DNA from: Gymnothorax reevesii
Lineage: Eukaryota > Chordata > Actinopteri > Anguilliformes > Muraenidae
Reading direction: 5' to 3'
Assembly: GCA_029721435.1 (NCBI GenBank)
Contig: CM056581.1
Coordinates: 71,348,712 to 71,412,711, forward strand
DNA length: 64,000 bases
Shown here: in pieces, positions 12,101 through 25,397 of the stretch
Numbering within the stretch: the stretch's first letter is position 1
Layout of the letters: each line of letters begins with the position of its first letter
Made by a program: the position numbers and the translations under genes
The notes under the pieces: model-generated
Told to the model about the DNA's origin: nothing
What the model saw: only the letters and a program-made list of their open reading frames with translations
Database searches by the model: none

Positions 12101-14110
12101 TTAAAAAAAAGAAAGTTTTTAAAAAAGTGTATATCTTCACTACAGAGACTCATATTCACTTCCAATAGGCCATACAAGCAAATTGGACAAATTGCTGCCA
12201 TATATGCAGTGCACAGTGATCTGAAGCATTTCCCAGCCCAAATACACGAACAGATTCACTTTCTGAGATTAAAACCTAGAAGAAGCGTGTTTTCATGAAA
12301 GAGCGTATGGAGACAATATCAGCGCTCTAGCTCGCTTCCTTAAGAAGATAGCAGCCAATTCACTCCTATTTAGTCATACAGTGAAAATTCACTCATGTTT
12401 GTCACTTTCCCACTGATTTAAACACAGAATGAAAATTTTTGACATGCAGAAGTTAAAAAAAAGAAAGTTTTTAAAAAAGTGTATATCTTCACTTCAGAGA
12501 CTAATATTCACTTCCAATAGGCCATACAAGCACATTGGAAAAATTGGTGGCATATATGCAGTCCCACAGTGATCTGAAGCATTTCCCAGGCCAGATACAC
12601 GCAGAGATTCACATTCTGAGCGTAAAACCTCAAAGAAGCGTGTTTTCATGAAAGAGCGTATGGAGACAATATCAGCGCTCTAGCTCGCTTCCTTAAGAAG
12701 ATAGAAGCCAATTCACTCCTATTTAGTCATACAGTGAAAATTCACTCATGTTTGTCACTTTCCCACTGATTTACACACAGAATGAAAATTTTTGACATGC
12801 AGAAGTTAAAAAAAAGAAAGTTTTTAAAAAAGTGTATATCTTCACTACAGAGACTCATATTCACTTCCAATAGGCCATAAAAACACATTGGAAAAATGGA
12901 TGGCATATATGCAGTGCAACAGTGATCTGAAGCATTTCCCAGGCCAGATACACGCAGAGATTCACATTCTGAGCTTAAAACCTCAAAGAAGCGTGTTTTC
13001 ATGAAAGAGCGTATGGAGACAATATCAGCGCTCTAGCTCGCTTCCTTAAGAAGATAGAAGCCAATTCACTCCTATTTAGTCATACAGTGAAAATTCACTC
13101 ATGTTTGTCACTTTCCCACTGATTTACACACAGAATGAAAATTTTTGACACGCAGAAGTTAAAAAAAAGAAAGTTTTTAAAAAAGTGTATATCTTCACTA
13201 CAGAGACTCATATTCACTTCCAATAGGCCATAAAAACACATTGGAAAAATGGATGGCATATATTCAGTGCAACAGTGATCTCAAGCATTTCCCAGGCCAG
13301 ATACACGCAGAGATTCACATTCTGAGCTTAAAACCTCAAAGAAGCGTGTTGTCATGAAAGAGCGTATGGAGACAATATCAGCGCTCTAGCTCGCTTCCTT
13401 AAGAAGATAGCAGCCAATTCACTCCAATTTAGTCATACAGTGAAAATTCACTCATGTTTGTCACTTTCCCACTGATTTACACACGGATTGAAACATTTTG
13501 ACAAGCAGAAGTAAAAAAAAGAAAGTTTTTAAAAAAGTGCATATCTTCACTTCAGAGACTCATATTCACTTCCAATAGGCCATACAAGCAAATTGGACAA
13601 ATTGCTGCCATATATGCAGTGCACAGTGATCTGAAGCATTTCCCAGCCCAGATACACGAACAGATTCACTTTCTGAGCTTAAAACCTAGAAGAAGCGTGT
13701 TTTCATGAAAGAGCGTATGGAGACAATATCAGCGCTCTAGCTCGCTTCCTTAAGAAGATAGCAGCCAATTCACTCCTATTTAGTCATACAGTGAAAATTC
13801 ACTCATGTTTGTCACTTTCCCACTGATTTACACACAGAATGAAAATTTTTGACATACAGAAGTTAAAAAAAAGAAAGTTTTTAAAAAAGTGTATATCTTC
13901 ACTACAGAGACTCATATTCACTTCCAATAGGCCATAAAAACACATTGGAAAAATGGATGGCATATATGCAGTGCAACAGTGATCTGAAGCATTTCCCAGG
14001 CCAGATACACGCAGAGATTCACATTCTGAGCTTAAAACCTCAAAGTAGCGTGTTTTCATGAAAGAGCGTATGGAGACAATATCAGCGCTCTAGGTCGCTT
14101 CCTTAAGAAG
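8823..14110 (+). repeat. 15-monomer HOR block, copy 1 (5,288 bp)
   Basis: Order: D', C (GGCGATAC), A (GTGCCATAG), A, A (GAGCTAAAAACC), A-tca, B+, C (GCATTACCC), short A-tag (GATTTAATCAG, 351 bp), D, C', A, A-tca, B, A-tag. The first ten monomers reappear at 14111 with the same private marks. The C', A, A-tca, B section (12348-13757) instead matches 3530-4721 at an offset of 8,818 bp. The block is thus stitched from two sources. It contains the core order A-cc-like, A, A, A-tca, B, C at 9526-11644. Confidence 0.83.
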
Positions 14111-14460
14111 ATAGCAGCCAATTCACTCCTATTTAGTCATACAGTGAAAATTCACTCATGTTTGTCACTTTCCCACTGATTTACACACAATGAAAATTTT
14201 TGACATGCAGAAGTTAAAAAAAAGAAAGTTTTTAAAAAAGTGCATATCTTCACTTCAGAGACTCATATTCACTTCCAATAGGCCATACAAGCAAATTGGA
14301 CAAATTGCTGCCATATATGCAGTGCACAGTGATCTGAAGCATTTCCCAGCCCAGATACACGAACAGATTCACTTTCTGAGCTTAAAACCTAGAAGAAGCG
14401 TGTTTTCATGAAAGAGCGTATGGAGACAATATCAGCGCTCTAGCTCGCTTCCTTAAGAAG
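14111..14460 (+). repeat. D' hybrid monomer, 350 bp, second copy
   Basis: This unit carries the same CACACAATG deletion and the same A-to-B switch in the A-rich tract as the unit at 8823, 5,288 bp away. The only head difference noted is ATAGCAG here versus ATAGAAG at 8823. Sharing a rare deletion and a rare junction marks the two as copies of one event, duplicated together with the following nine monomers. Confidence 0.87.
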
Positions 14461-17400
14461 ATAGCAGCCAATTCACTCCTATTTAGTCATACAGTGAAAA
14501 TTCACTCATGTTTGTCACTTTCCCACTGATTTACACACAGAATGAAAATTTTTGACATGCAGAAGTTAAAAAAAAGAAAGTTTTTAAAAAAGTGTATATC
14601 TTCACTTCAGAGACTAATATTCACTTCCAATAGGCGATACAAGCACATTGGAAAAATTGGTGGCATATATGCAGTGCAACAGAGATCTGAAGCATTTCCC
14701 AGGCCAGATACACGCAGAGATTCACATTCTGAGCTTAAAACCTCAAAGAAGCGTGTTTTCATGAAAGAGCGTATGGAGACAATATCAGCGCTCTAGCTCG
14801 CTTCCCTAAGAAGATAGCAGCCAATTCACTCCTTTTTAGTCATACAGTGAAAATTCACTCATGTTTGTCACTTTCCCACTGATTTACACACAGAATGAAA
14901 ATTTTTGACATGCAGAAGTTAAAAAAAAGAAAGTTTTTAAAAAAGTGTATATCTTCACTACAGAGACTCATATTCACTTCCAATAGGCCATAAAAACACA
15001 TTGGAAAAATGGATGGCATATATGCAGTGCCACAGTGATCTGAAGCATTTCCCAGCCCAGATACACGCAGAGATTCACATTCTGAGCTTAAAACCTCAAA
15101 GAAGCGTGTTTTCATGAAAGAGCGTATGGAGACAATATCAGCGCTCTAGCTCGCTTCCTTAAGAAGATAGAAGCCAATTCACTCCTATTTAGTCATACAG
15201 TGAAAATTCACTCATGTTTGTCACTTTCCCACTGATTTACACACAGAATGAAAATTTTTGACATGCAGAAGTTAAAAAAAAGAAAGTTTTTAAAAAAGTG
15301 TATATCTTCACTACAGAGACTCATATTCACTTCCAATAGGCCATAAAAACACATTGGAAAAATGGATGGCATATATGCAGTGCAACAGTGATCTGAAGCA
15401 TTTCCCAGGCCAGATACACGCAGAGATTCACATTCTGAGCTTAAAACCTCAAAGAAGCGTGTTTTCATGAAAGAGCGTATGGAGACAATATCAGCGCTCT
15501 AGCTCGCTTCCTTAAGAAGATAGAAGCCAATTCACTCCTATTTAGTCATACAGTGAAAATTCACTCATGTTTGTCACTTTCCCACTGATTTACACACAGA
15601 ATGAAAATTTTTGACATGCAGAAGTTAAAAAAAAGAAAGTTTTTAAAAAAGTGTATATCTTCACTACAGAGACTCATATTCACTTCCAATAGGCCATAAA
15701 AACACATTGGAAAAATGGATGGCATATATGCAGTGCAACAGTGATCTGAAGCATTTCCCAGGCCAGATACACGCAGAGATTCACATTCTGAGCTAAAAAC
15801 CTCAAAGAAGCGTGTTTTCATGAAAGAGCGTATGGAGACAATATCAGCGCTCTAGCTCGCTTCCTTAAGAAGATAGAAGCCAATTCACTCCTATTTAGTC
15901 ATACAGTGAAAATTCACTCATGTTTGTCACTTTCCCACTGATTTACACACAGAATGAAAATTTTTGACACGCAGAAGTTAAAAAAAAGAAAGTTTTTTAA
16001 AAAAAGTGTATATCTTCACTACAGAGACTCATATTCACTTCCAATAGGCCATAAAAACACATTGGAAAAATGGATGGCATATATGCAGTGCAACAGTGAT
16101 CTCAAGCATTTCCCAGGCCAGATACACGCAGAGATTCACATTCTGAGCTTAAAACCTCAAAGAAGCGTGTTTTCATGAAAGAGCGTATGGAGACAATATC
16201 AGCGCTCTAGCTCGCTTCCTTAAGAAGATAGCAGCCAATTCACTCCTATTTAGTCATACAGTGAAAATTCACTCATGTTTGTCACTTTCCCACTGATTTA
16301 CACACGGATTGAAACTTTTTGACAAGCAGAAGTAAAAAAAAAAGAAAGTTTTTAAAAAAGTGCATATCTTCACTTCAGAGACTCATATTCACTTCCAATA
16401 GGCCATACAAGCAAATTGGACAAATTGCTGCCATATATGCAGTGCACAGTGATCTGAAGCATTTCCCAGCCCAGATACACGAACAGATTCACTTTCTGAG
16501 CTTAAAACCTAGAAGAAGCGTGTTTTCATGAAAGAGCGTATGGAGACAATATCAGCGCTCTAGCTCGCTTCCTTAAGAAGATAGCAGCCAATTCACTCCT
16601 ATTTAGTCATACAGTGAAAATTCACTCATGTTTGTCACTTTCCCACTGATTTACACACAGAATGAAAATTTTTGACATGCAGAAGTTAAAAAAAAGAAAG
16701 TTTTTAAAAAAGTGTATATCTTCACTTCAGAGACTAATATTCACTTCCAATAGGCCATACAAGCACATTGGAAAAATTGGTGGCATATATGCAGTGCAAC
16801 AGAGATCTGAAGCATTACCCAGGCCAGATACACGCAGAGATTCACATTCTGAGCTTAAAACCTCAAAGAAGCGTGTTTTCATGAAAGAGCGTATGGAGAC
16901 AATATCAGCGCTCTAGCTCGCTTCCTTAAGAAGATAGCAGCCAATTCACTCCTATTTAGTCATACAGTGAAAATTCACTCATGTTTGTCACTTTCCCACT
17001 GATTTAATCAGAATGAAAATTTTTGACATGCAGAAGTTAAAAAAAAGAAAGTTTTTAAAAAAGTGTATATCTTCACTACAGAGACTCATATTCACTTCCA
17101 ATAGGCCATAAAAACACATTGGAAAAATGGATGGCATATATGCAGTGCAACAGTGATCTGAAGCATTTCCCAGGCCAGATACACGCAGAGATTCACATTC
17201 TGAGCTTAAAACCTCAAAGTAGCGTGTTTTCATGAAAGAGCGTATGGAGACAATATCAGCGCTCTAGGTCGCTTCCTTAAGAAGATAGCAGCCAATTCAC
17301 TCCTATTTAGTCATACAGTGAAAATTCACTCATGTTTGTCACTTTCCCACTGATTTACACACAGAATGAAAATTTTTGACATGCAGAAGTTAAAAAAAAG

Positions 17401-17636
17401 AAAGTTTTTAAAAAAGTGTATATCTTCACTACAGAGACTCATATTCACTTCCAATAGGCCATACAAGCAAATTGGACAAATTGCTGCCATATATGCAGTG
17501 CACAGTGATCTGAAGCATTTCCCAGCCCAAATACACGAACAGATTCACTTTCTGAGATTAAAACCTAGAAGAAGCGTGTTTTCATGAAAGAGCGTATGGA
17601 GACAATATCAGCGCTCTAGCTCGCTTCCTTAAGAAG
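14111..17636 (+). repeat. 15-monomer HOR block, partial copy 2 (10 monomers)
   Basis: Starts 14111, 14461, 14814, 15167, 15520, 15873, 16228, 16581, 16934 and 17285 pair with 8823-11996 at offset 5,288, becoming 5,289 after 15873 because that unit has one extra base (GTTTTTTAAAAAAAGTG, 355 bp). Shared rare marks are CACACAATG, GGCGATAC, GAGCTAAAAACC, GCATTACCC, GATTTAATCAG and CAGCCCAAATAC. Differences seen include CCTTTTTAG versus CCTATTTAG in the third unit and GCCACAG versus GCCATAG. The match ends at 17637, which is A rather than C'. Confidence 0.83.
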
Positions 17637-19047
17637 ATAGCAGCCAATTCACTCCTATTTAGTCATACAGTGAAAATTCACTCATGTTTGTCACTTTCCC
17701 ACTGATTTACACACAGAATGAAAATTTTTGACATGCAGAAGTTAAAAAAAAGAAAGTTTTTAAAAAAGTGTATATCTTCACTACAGAGACTCATATTCAC
17801 TTCCAATAGGCCATAAAAACACATTGGAAAAATGGATGGCATATATGCAGTGCAACAGTGATCTGAAGCATTTCCCAGGCCAGATACACGCAGAGATTCA
17901 CATTCTGAGCTTAAAACCTCAAAGAAGCGTGTTTTCATGAAAGAGCGTATGGAGACAATATCAGCGCTCTAGCTCGCTTCCTTAAGAAGATAGCAGCCAA
18001 TTCACTCCTATTTAGTCATACAGTGAAAATTCACTCATGTTTGTCACTTTCCCACTGATTTACACACGGATTGAAACTTTTTGACAAGCAGAAGTAAAAA
18101 AAAAGAAAGTTTTTAAAAAAGTGCATATCTTCACTTCAGAGACTCATATTCACTTCCAATAGGCCATACAAGCAAATTGGACAAATTGCTGCCATATATG
18201 CAGTGCACAGTGATCTGAAGCATTTCCCAGCCCAGATACACGAACAGATTCACTTTCTGAGCTTAAAACCTAGAAGAAGCGTGTTTTCATGAAAGAGCGT
18301 ATGGAGACAATATCAGCGCTCTAGCTCGCTTCCTTAAGAAGATAGCAGCCAATTCACTCCTATTTAGTCATACAGTGAAAATTCACTCATGTTTGTCACT
18401 TTCCCACTGATTTACACACAGAATGAAAATTTTTGACATGCAGAAGTTAAAAAAAAGAAAGTTTTTAAAAAAGTGTATATCTTCACTTCAGAGACTAATA
18501 TTCACTTCCAATAGGCGATACAAGCACATTGGAAAAATTGGTGGCATATATGCAGTGCAACAGAGATCTGAAGCATTTCCCAGGCCAGATACACGCAGAG
18601 ATTCACATTCTGAGCTTAAAACCTCAAAGAAGCGTGTTTTCATGAAAGAGCGTATGGAGACAATATCAGCGCTCTAGCTCGCTTCCCTAAGAAGATAGCA
18701 GCCAATTCACTCCTATTTAGTCATACAGTGAAAATTCACTCATGTTTGTCACTTTCCCACTGATTTACACACAGAATGAAAAATTTTGACATGCAGAAGT
18801 TAAAAAAAAGAAAGTTTTTAAAAAAGTGTATATCTTCACTACAGAGACTCATATTCACTTCCAATAGGCCATAAAAACACATTGGAAAAATGGATGGCAT
18901 ATATGCAGTGCCACAGTGATCTGAAGCATTTCCCAGCCCAGATACACGCAGAGATTCACATTCTGAGCTTAAAACCTCAAAGAAGCGTGTTTTCATGAAA
19001 GAGCGTATGGAGACAATATCAGCGCTCTAGCTCGCTTCCTTAAGAAG
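17637..19047 (+). repeat. Transitional monomers between HOR families
   Basis: Four units (17637 A, 17990 B, 18342 C with GGCGATAC, 18695 A-cc with GAATGAAAAATTTTG) link the 15-mer copy to the 9-mer region. The C and A-cc units resemble 14461 and 14814, but the preceding A and B do not fit that HOR. This suggests a junction left by unequal exchange. The core order starting at 18695 (A-cc, A, A, A-tca, B) runs into the first 9-mer. Confidence 0.75.
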
Positions 19048-22000
19048 ATAGAAGCCAATTCACTCCTATTTAGTCATACAGTGAAAATTCACTCATGTTT
19101 GTCACTTTCCCACTGATTTACACACAGAATGAAAATTTTTGACATGCAGAAGTTAAAAAAAAGAAAGTTTTTAAAAAAGTGTATATCTTCACTACAGAGA
19201 CTCATATTCACTTCCAATAGGCCATAAAAACACATTGGAAAAATGGATGGCATATATGCAGTGCAACAGTGATCTGAAGCATTTCCCAGGCCAGATACAC
19301 GCAGAGATTCACATTCTGAGCTTAAAACCTCAAAGAAGCGTGTTTTCATGAAAGAGCGTATGGAGACAATATCAGCGCTCTAGCTCGCTTCCTTAAGAAG
19401 ATAGAAGCCAATTCACTCCTATTTAGTCATACAGTGAAAATTCACTCATGTTTGTCACTTTCCCACTGATTTACACACAGAATGAAAATTTTTGACATGC
19501 AGAAGTTAAAAAAAAGAAAGTTTTTAAAAAAGTGTATATCTTCACTACAGAGACTCATATTCACTTCCAATAGGCCATAAAAACACATTGGAAAAATGGA
19601 TGGCATATATGCAGTGCAACAGTGATCTGAAGCATTTCCCAGGCCAGATACACGCAGAGATTCACATTCTGAGCTTAAAACCTCAAAGAAGCGTGTTTTC
19701 ATGAAAGAGCGTATGGAGACAATATCAGCGCTCTAGCTCGCTTCCTTAAGAAGATAGAAGCCAATTCACTCCTATTTTGTCATACAGTGAAAATTCACTC
19801 ATGTTTGTCACTTTCCCACTGATTTACACACAGAATGAAAATTTTTGACATGCAGAAGTTAAAAAAAAGAAAGTTTTTAAAAAAGTGTATATCTTCACTA
19901 CAGAGACTCATATTCACTTCCAATAGGCCATAAAAACACATTGGAAAAATGGATGGCATATATGCAGTGCAACAGTGATCTCAAGCATTTCCCAGGCCAG
20001 ATACACGCAGAGATTCACATTCTGAGCTTAAAACCTCAAAGAAGCGTGTTTTCATGAAAGAGCGTATGGAGACAATATCAGCGCTCTAGCTCGCTTCCTT
20101 AAGAAGATAGCAGCCAATTCACTCCTATTTAGTCATACAGTGAAAATTCACTCATGTTTGTCACTTTCCCACTGATTTACACACGGATTGAAACTTTTTG
20201 ACAAGCAGAAGTAAAAAAAAAGAAAGTTTTTAAAAAAGTGCATATCTTCACTTCAGAGACTCATATTCACTTCCAATAGGCCATACAAGCAAATTGGACA
20301 AATTGCTGCCATATATGCAGTGCACAGTGATCTGAAGCATTTCCCAGCCCAGATACACGAACAGATTCACTTTCTGAGCTTAAAACCTAGAAGAAGCGTG
20401 TTTTCATGAAAGAGCGTATGGAGACAATATCAGCGCTCTAGCTCGCTTCCTTAAGAAGATAGCAGCCAATTCACTCCTATTTAGTCATACAGTGAAAATT
20501 CACTCATGTTTGTCACTTTCCCACTGATTTACACACAGAATGAAAATTTTTGACATGCAGAAGTTAAAAAAAAGAAAGTTTTTAAAAAAGTGTATATCTT
20601 CACTTCAGAGACTAATATTCACTTCCAATAGGCCATAAAAACACATTGGAAAAATGGATGGCATATATGCAGTGCCACAGTGATCTGAAGCATTTCCCAG
20701 GCCAGATACACGCAGAGATTCACATTCTGAGCTTAAAACCTCAAAGAAGCGTGTTTTCATGAAAGAGCGTATGGAGACAATATCAGCGCTCTAGCTCGCT
20801 TCCTTAAGAAGATAGAAGCCAATTCACTCCTATTTAGTCATACAGTGAAAATTCACTCATGTTTGTCACTTTCCCACTGATTTACACACAGAATGAAAAT
20901 TTTTGACATGCAGAAGTTAAAAAAAAGAAAGTTTTTAAAAAAGTGTATATCTTCACTACAGAGACTCATATTCACTTCCAATAGGCCATAAAAACACATT
21001 GGAAAAATGGATGGCATATATGCAGTGCAACAGTGATCTGAAGCATTTCCCAGGCCAGATACACGCAGAGATTCACATTCTGAGCTTAAAACCTCAAAGA
21101 AGCGTGTTTTCATGAAAGAGCGTATGGAGACAATATCAGCGCTCTAGCTCGCTTCCTTAAGAAGATAGAAGCCAATTCACTCCTATTTAGTCATACAGTG
21201 AAAATTCACTCATGTTTGTCACTTTCCCACTGATTTACACACAGAATGAAAATTTTTGACATGCAGAAGTTAAAAAAAAGAAAGTTTTTAAAAAAGTGTA
21301 TATCTTCACTACAGAGACTCATATTCACTTCCAATAGGCCATAAAAACACATTGGAAAAATGGATGGCATATATGCAGTGCAACAGTGATCTGAAGCATT
21401 TCCCAGGCCAGATACACGCAGAGATTCACATTCTGAGCTTAAAACCTCAAAGAAGCGTGTTTTCATGAAAGAGCGTATGGAGACAATATCAGCGCTCTAG
21501 CTCGCTTCCTTAAGAAGATAGAAGCCAATTCACTCCTATTTTGTCATACAGTGAAAATTCACTCATGTTTGTCACTTTCCCACTGATTTACACACAGAAT
21601 GAAAATTTTTGACATGCAGAAGTTAAAAAAAAGAAAGTTTTTAAAAAAGTGTATATCTTCACTACAGAGACTCATATTCACTTCCAATAGGCCATAAAAA
21701 CACATTGGAAAAATGGATGGCATATATGCAGTGCAACAGTGATCTCAAGCATTTCCCAGGCCAGATACACGCAGAGATTCACATTCTGAGCTTAAAACCT
21801 CAAAGAAGCGTGTTTTCATGAAAGAGCGTATGGAGACAATATCAGCGCTCTAGCTCGCTTCCTTAAGAAGATAGCAGCCAATTCACTCCTATTTAGTCAT
21901 ACAGTGAAAATTCACTCATGTTTGTCACTTTCCCACTGATTTACACACGGATTGAAACTTTTTGACAAGCAGAAGTAAAAAAAAAGAAAGTTTTTAAAAA

Positions 22001-22222
22001 AGTGCATATCTTCACTTCAGAGACTCATATTCACTTCCAATAGGCCATACAAGCAAATTGGACAAATTGCTGCCATATATGCAGTGCACAGTGATCTGAA
22101 GCATTTCCCAGCCCAGATACACGAACAGATTCACTTTCTGAGCTTAAAACCTAGAAGAAGCGTGTTTTCATGAAAGAGCGTATGGAGACAATATCAGCGC
22201 TCTAGCTCGCTTCCTTAAGAAG
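19048..22222 (+). repeat. 9-monomer HOR, copy 1 (3,175 bp)
   Basis: Order: A, A, A-tca, B, C/A hybrid, A, A, A-tca, B. It is a 4-mer plus a 5-mer built from the same A/A/A-tca/B string, with the hybrid added once. All A-tca units here carry TATTTTGTCAT instead of TATTTAGTCAT, a mark confined to 19754-26457. The next copy begins at 22223 with equal spacing for every unit. Confidence 0.87.
20459..20811 (+). repeat. C/A hybrid monomer, A-cc tail
   Basis: The left half is class C (CACTTCAGAGACTAATATTC) and the right half is class A of the cc subtype (CATAAAAACACATTGG, ATGGATGG, GCCACAG). The switch lies in the shared CACTTCCAATAGGCCATA segment. An apparently identical copy starts at 23634, 3,175 bp away, as part of the 9-mer HOR. 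Confidence 0.85.
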
Positions 22223-25200
22223 ATAGCAGCCAATTCACTCCTATTTAGTCATACAGTGAAAATTCACTCATGTTTGTCACTTTCCCACTGATTTACACAC
22301 AGAATGAAAATTTTTGACATGCAGAAGTTAAAAAAAAGAAAGTTTTTAAAAAAGTGTATATCTTCACTACAGAGACTCATATTCACTTCCAATAGGCCAT
22401 AAAAACACATTGGAAAAATGGATGGCATATATGCAGTGCAACAGTGATCTGAAGCATTTCCCAGGCCAGATACACGCAGAGATTCACATTCTGAGCTTAA
22501 AACCTCAAAGAAGCGTGTTTTCATGAAAGAGCGTATGGAGACAATATCAGCGCTCTAGCTCGCTTCCTTAAGAAGATAGAAGCCAATTCACTCCTATTTA
22601 GTCATACAGTGAAAATTCACTCATGTTTGTCACTTTCCCACTGATTTACACACAGAATGAAAATTTTTGACATGCAGAAGTTAAAAAAAAGAAAGTTTTT
22701 AAAAAAGTGTATATCTTCACTACAGAGACTCATATTCACTTCCAATAGGCCATAAAAACACATTGGAAAAATGGATGGCATATATGCAGTGCAACAGTGA
22801 TCTGAAGCATTTCCCAGGCCAGATACACGCAGAGATTCACATTCTGAGCTTAAAACCTCAAAGAAGCGTGTTTTCATGAAAGAGCGTATGGAGACAATAT
22901 CAGCGCTCTAGCTCGCTTCCTTAAGAAGATAGAAGCCAATTCACTCCTATTTTGTCATACAGTGAAAATTCACTCATGTTTGTCACTTTCCCACTGATTT
23001 ACACACAGAATGAAAATTTTTGACATGCAGAAGTTAAAAAAAAGAAAGTTTTTAAAAAAGTGTATATCTTCACTACAGAGACTCATATTCACTTCCAATA
23101 GGCCATAAAAACACATTGGAAAAATGGATGGCATATATGCAGTGCAACAGTGATCTCAAGCATTTCCCAGGCCAGATACACGCAGAGATTCACATTCTGA
23201 GCTTAAAACCTCAAAGAAGCGTGTTTTCATGAAAGAGCGTATGGAGACAATATCAGCGCTCTAGCTCGCTTCCTTAAGAAGATAGCAGCCAATTCACTCC
23301 TATTTAGTCATACAGTGAAAATTCACTCATGTTTGTCACTTTCCCACTGATTTACACACGGATTGAAACTTTTTGACAAGCAGAAGTAAAAAAAAAGAAA
23401 GTTTTTAAAAAAGTGCATATCTTCACTTCAGAGACTCATATTCACTTCCAATAGGCCATACAAGCAAATTGGACAAATTGCTGCCATATATGCAGTGCAC
23501 AGTGATCTGAAGCATTTCCCAGCCCAGATACACGAACAGATTCACTTTCTGAGCTTAAAACCTAGAAGAAGCGTGTTTTCATGAAAGAGCGTATGGAGAC
23601 AATATCAGCGCTCTAGCTCGCTTCCTTAAGAAGATAGCAGCCAATTCACTCCTATTTAGTCATACAGTGAAAATTCACTCATGTTTGTCACTTTCCCACT
23701 GATTTACACACAGAATGAAAATTTTTGACATGCAGAAGTTAAAAAAAAGAAAGTTTTTAAAAAAGTGTATATCTTCACTTCAGAGACTAATATTCACTTC
23801 CAATAGGCCATAAAAACACATTGGAAAAATGGATGGCATATATGCAGTGCCACAGTGATCTGAAGCATTTCCCAGGCCAGATACACGCAGAGATTCACAT
23901 TCTGAGCTTAAAACCTCAAAGAAGCGTGTTTTCATGAAAGAGCGTATGGAGACAATATCAGCGCTCTAGCTCGCTTCCTTAAGAAGATAGAAGCCAATTC
24001 ACTCCTATTTAGTCATACAGTGAAAATTCACTCATGTTTGTCACTTTCCCACTGATTTACACACAGAATGAAAATTTTTGACATGCAGAAGTTAAAAAAA
24101 AGAAAGTTTTTAAAAAAGTGTATATCTTCACTACAGAGACTCATATTCACTTCCAATAGGCCATAAAAACACATTGGAAAAATGGATGGCATATATGCAG
24201 TGCAACAGTGATCTGAAGCATTTCCCAGGCCAGATACACGCAGAGATTCACATTCTGAGCTTAAAACCTCAAAGAAGCGTGTTTTCATGAAAGAGCGTAT
24301 GGAGACAATATCAGCGCTCTAGCTCGCTTCCTTAAGAAGATAGAAGCCAATTCACTCCTATTTAGTCATACAGTGAAAATTCACTCATGTTTGTCACTTT
24401 CCCACTGATTTACACACAGAATGAAAATTTTTGACATGCAGAAGTTAAAAAAAAGAAAGTTTTTAAAAAAGTGTATATCTTCACTACAGAGACTCATATT
24501 CACTTCCAATAGGCCATAAAAACACATTGGAAAAATGGATGGCATATATGCAGTGCAACAGTGATCTGAAGCATTTCCCAGGCCAGATACACGCAGAGAT
24601 TCACATTCTGAGCTTAAAACCTCAAAGAAGCGTGTTTTCATGAAAGAGCGTATGGAGACAATATCAGCGCTCTAGCTCGCTTCCTTAAGAAGATAGAAGC
24701 CAATTCACTCCTATTTTGTCATACAGTGAAAATTCACTCATGTTTGTCACTTTCCCACTGATTTACACACAGAATGAAAATTTTTGACATGCAGAAGTTA
24801 AAAAAAAGAAAGTTTTTAAAAAAGTGTATATCTTCACTACAGAGACTCATATTCACTTCCAATAGGCCATAAAAACACATTGGAAAAATGGATGGCATAT
24901 ATGCAGTGCAACAGTGATCTCAAGCATTTCCCAGGCCAGATACACGCAGAGATTCACATTCTGAGCTTAAAACCTCAAAGAAGCGTGTTTTCATGAAAGA
25001 GCGTATGGAGACAATATCAGCGCTCTAGCTCGCTTCCTTAAGAAGATAGCAGCCAATTCACTCCTATTTAGTCATACAGTGAAAATTCACTCATGTTTGT
25101 CACTTTCCCACTGATTTACACACGGATTGAAACTTTTTGACAAGCAGAAGTAAAAAAAAAGAAAGTTTTTAAAAAAGTGCATATCTTCACTTCAGAGACT

Positions 25201-25397
25201 CATATTCACTTCCAATAGGCCATACAAGCAAATTGGACAAATTGCTGCCATATATGCAGTGCACAGTGATCTGAAGCATTTCCCAGCCCAGATACACGAA
25301 CAGATTCACTTTCTGAGCTTAAAACCTAGAAGAAGCGTGTTTTCATGAAAGAGCGTATGGAGACAATATCAGCGCTCTAGCTCGCTTCCTTAAGAAG
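22223..25397 (+). repeat. 9-monomer HOR, copy 2 (3,175 bp)
   Basis: Starts 22223, 22576, 22929, 23282, 23634, 23987, 24340, 24693 and 25046 each lie 3,175 bp after copy 1. The only difference I noticed is at the first unit's head (ATAGCAG here, ATAGAAG at 19048). The copy is followed by a C unit (25398) rather than another A, which ends the 9-mer periodicity. Confidence 0.87.
23634..23986 (+). repeat. C/A hybrid monomer, second copy
   Basis: This copy has the same C-left, A-cc-right structure as the unit at 20459 and occupies the same slot (position 5) of the second 9-mer HOR copy. It confirms that the hybrid formed before the 9-mer was duplicated. Confidence 0.85.
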
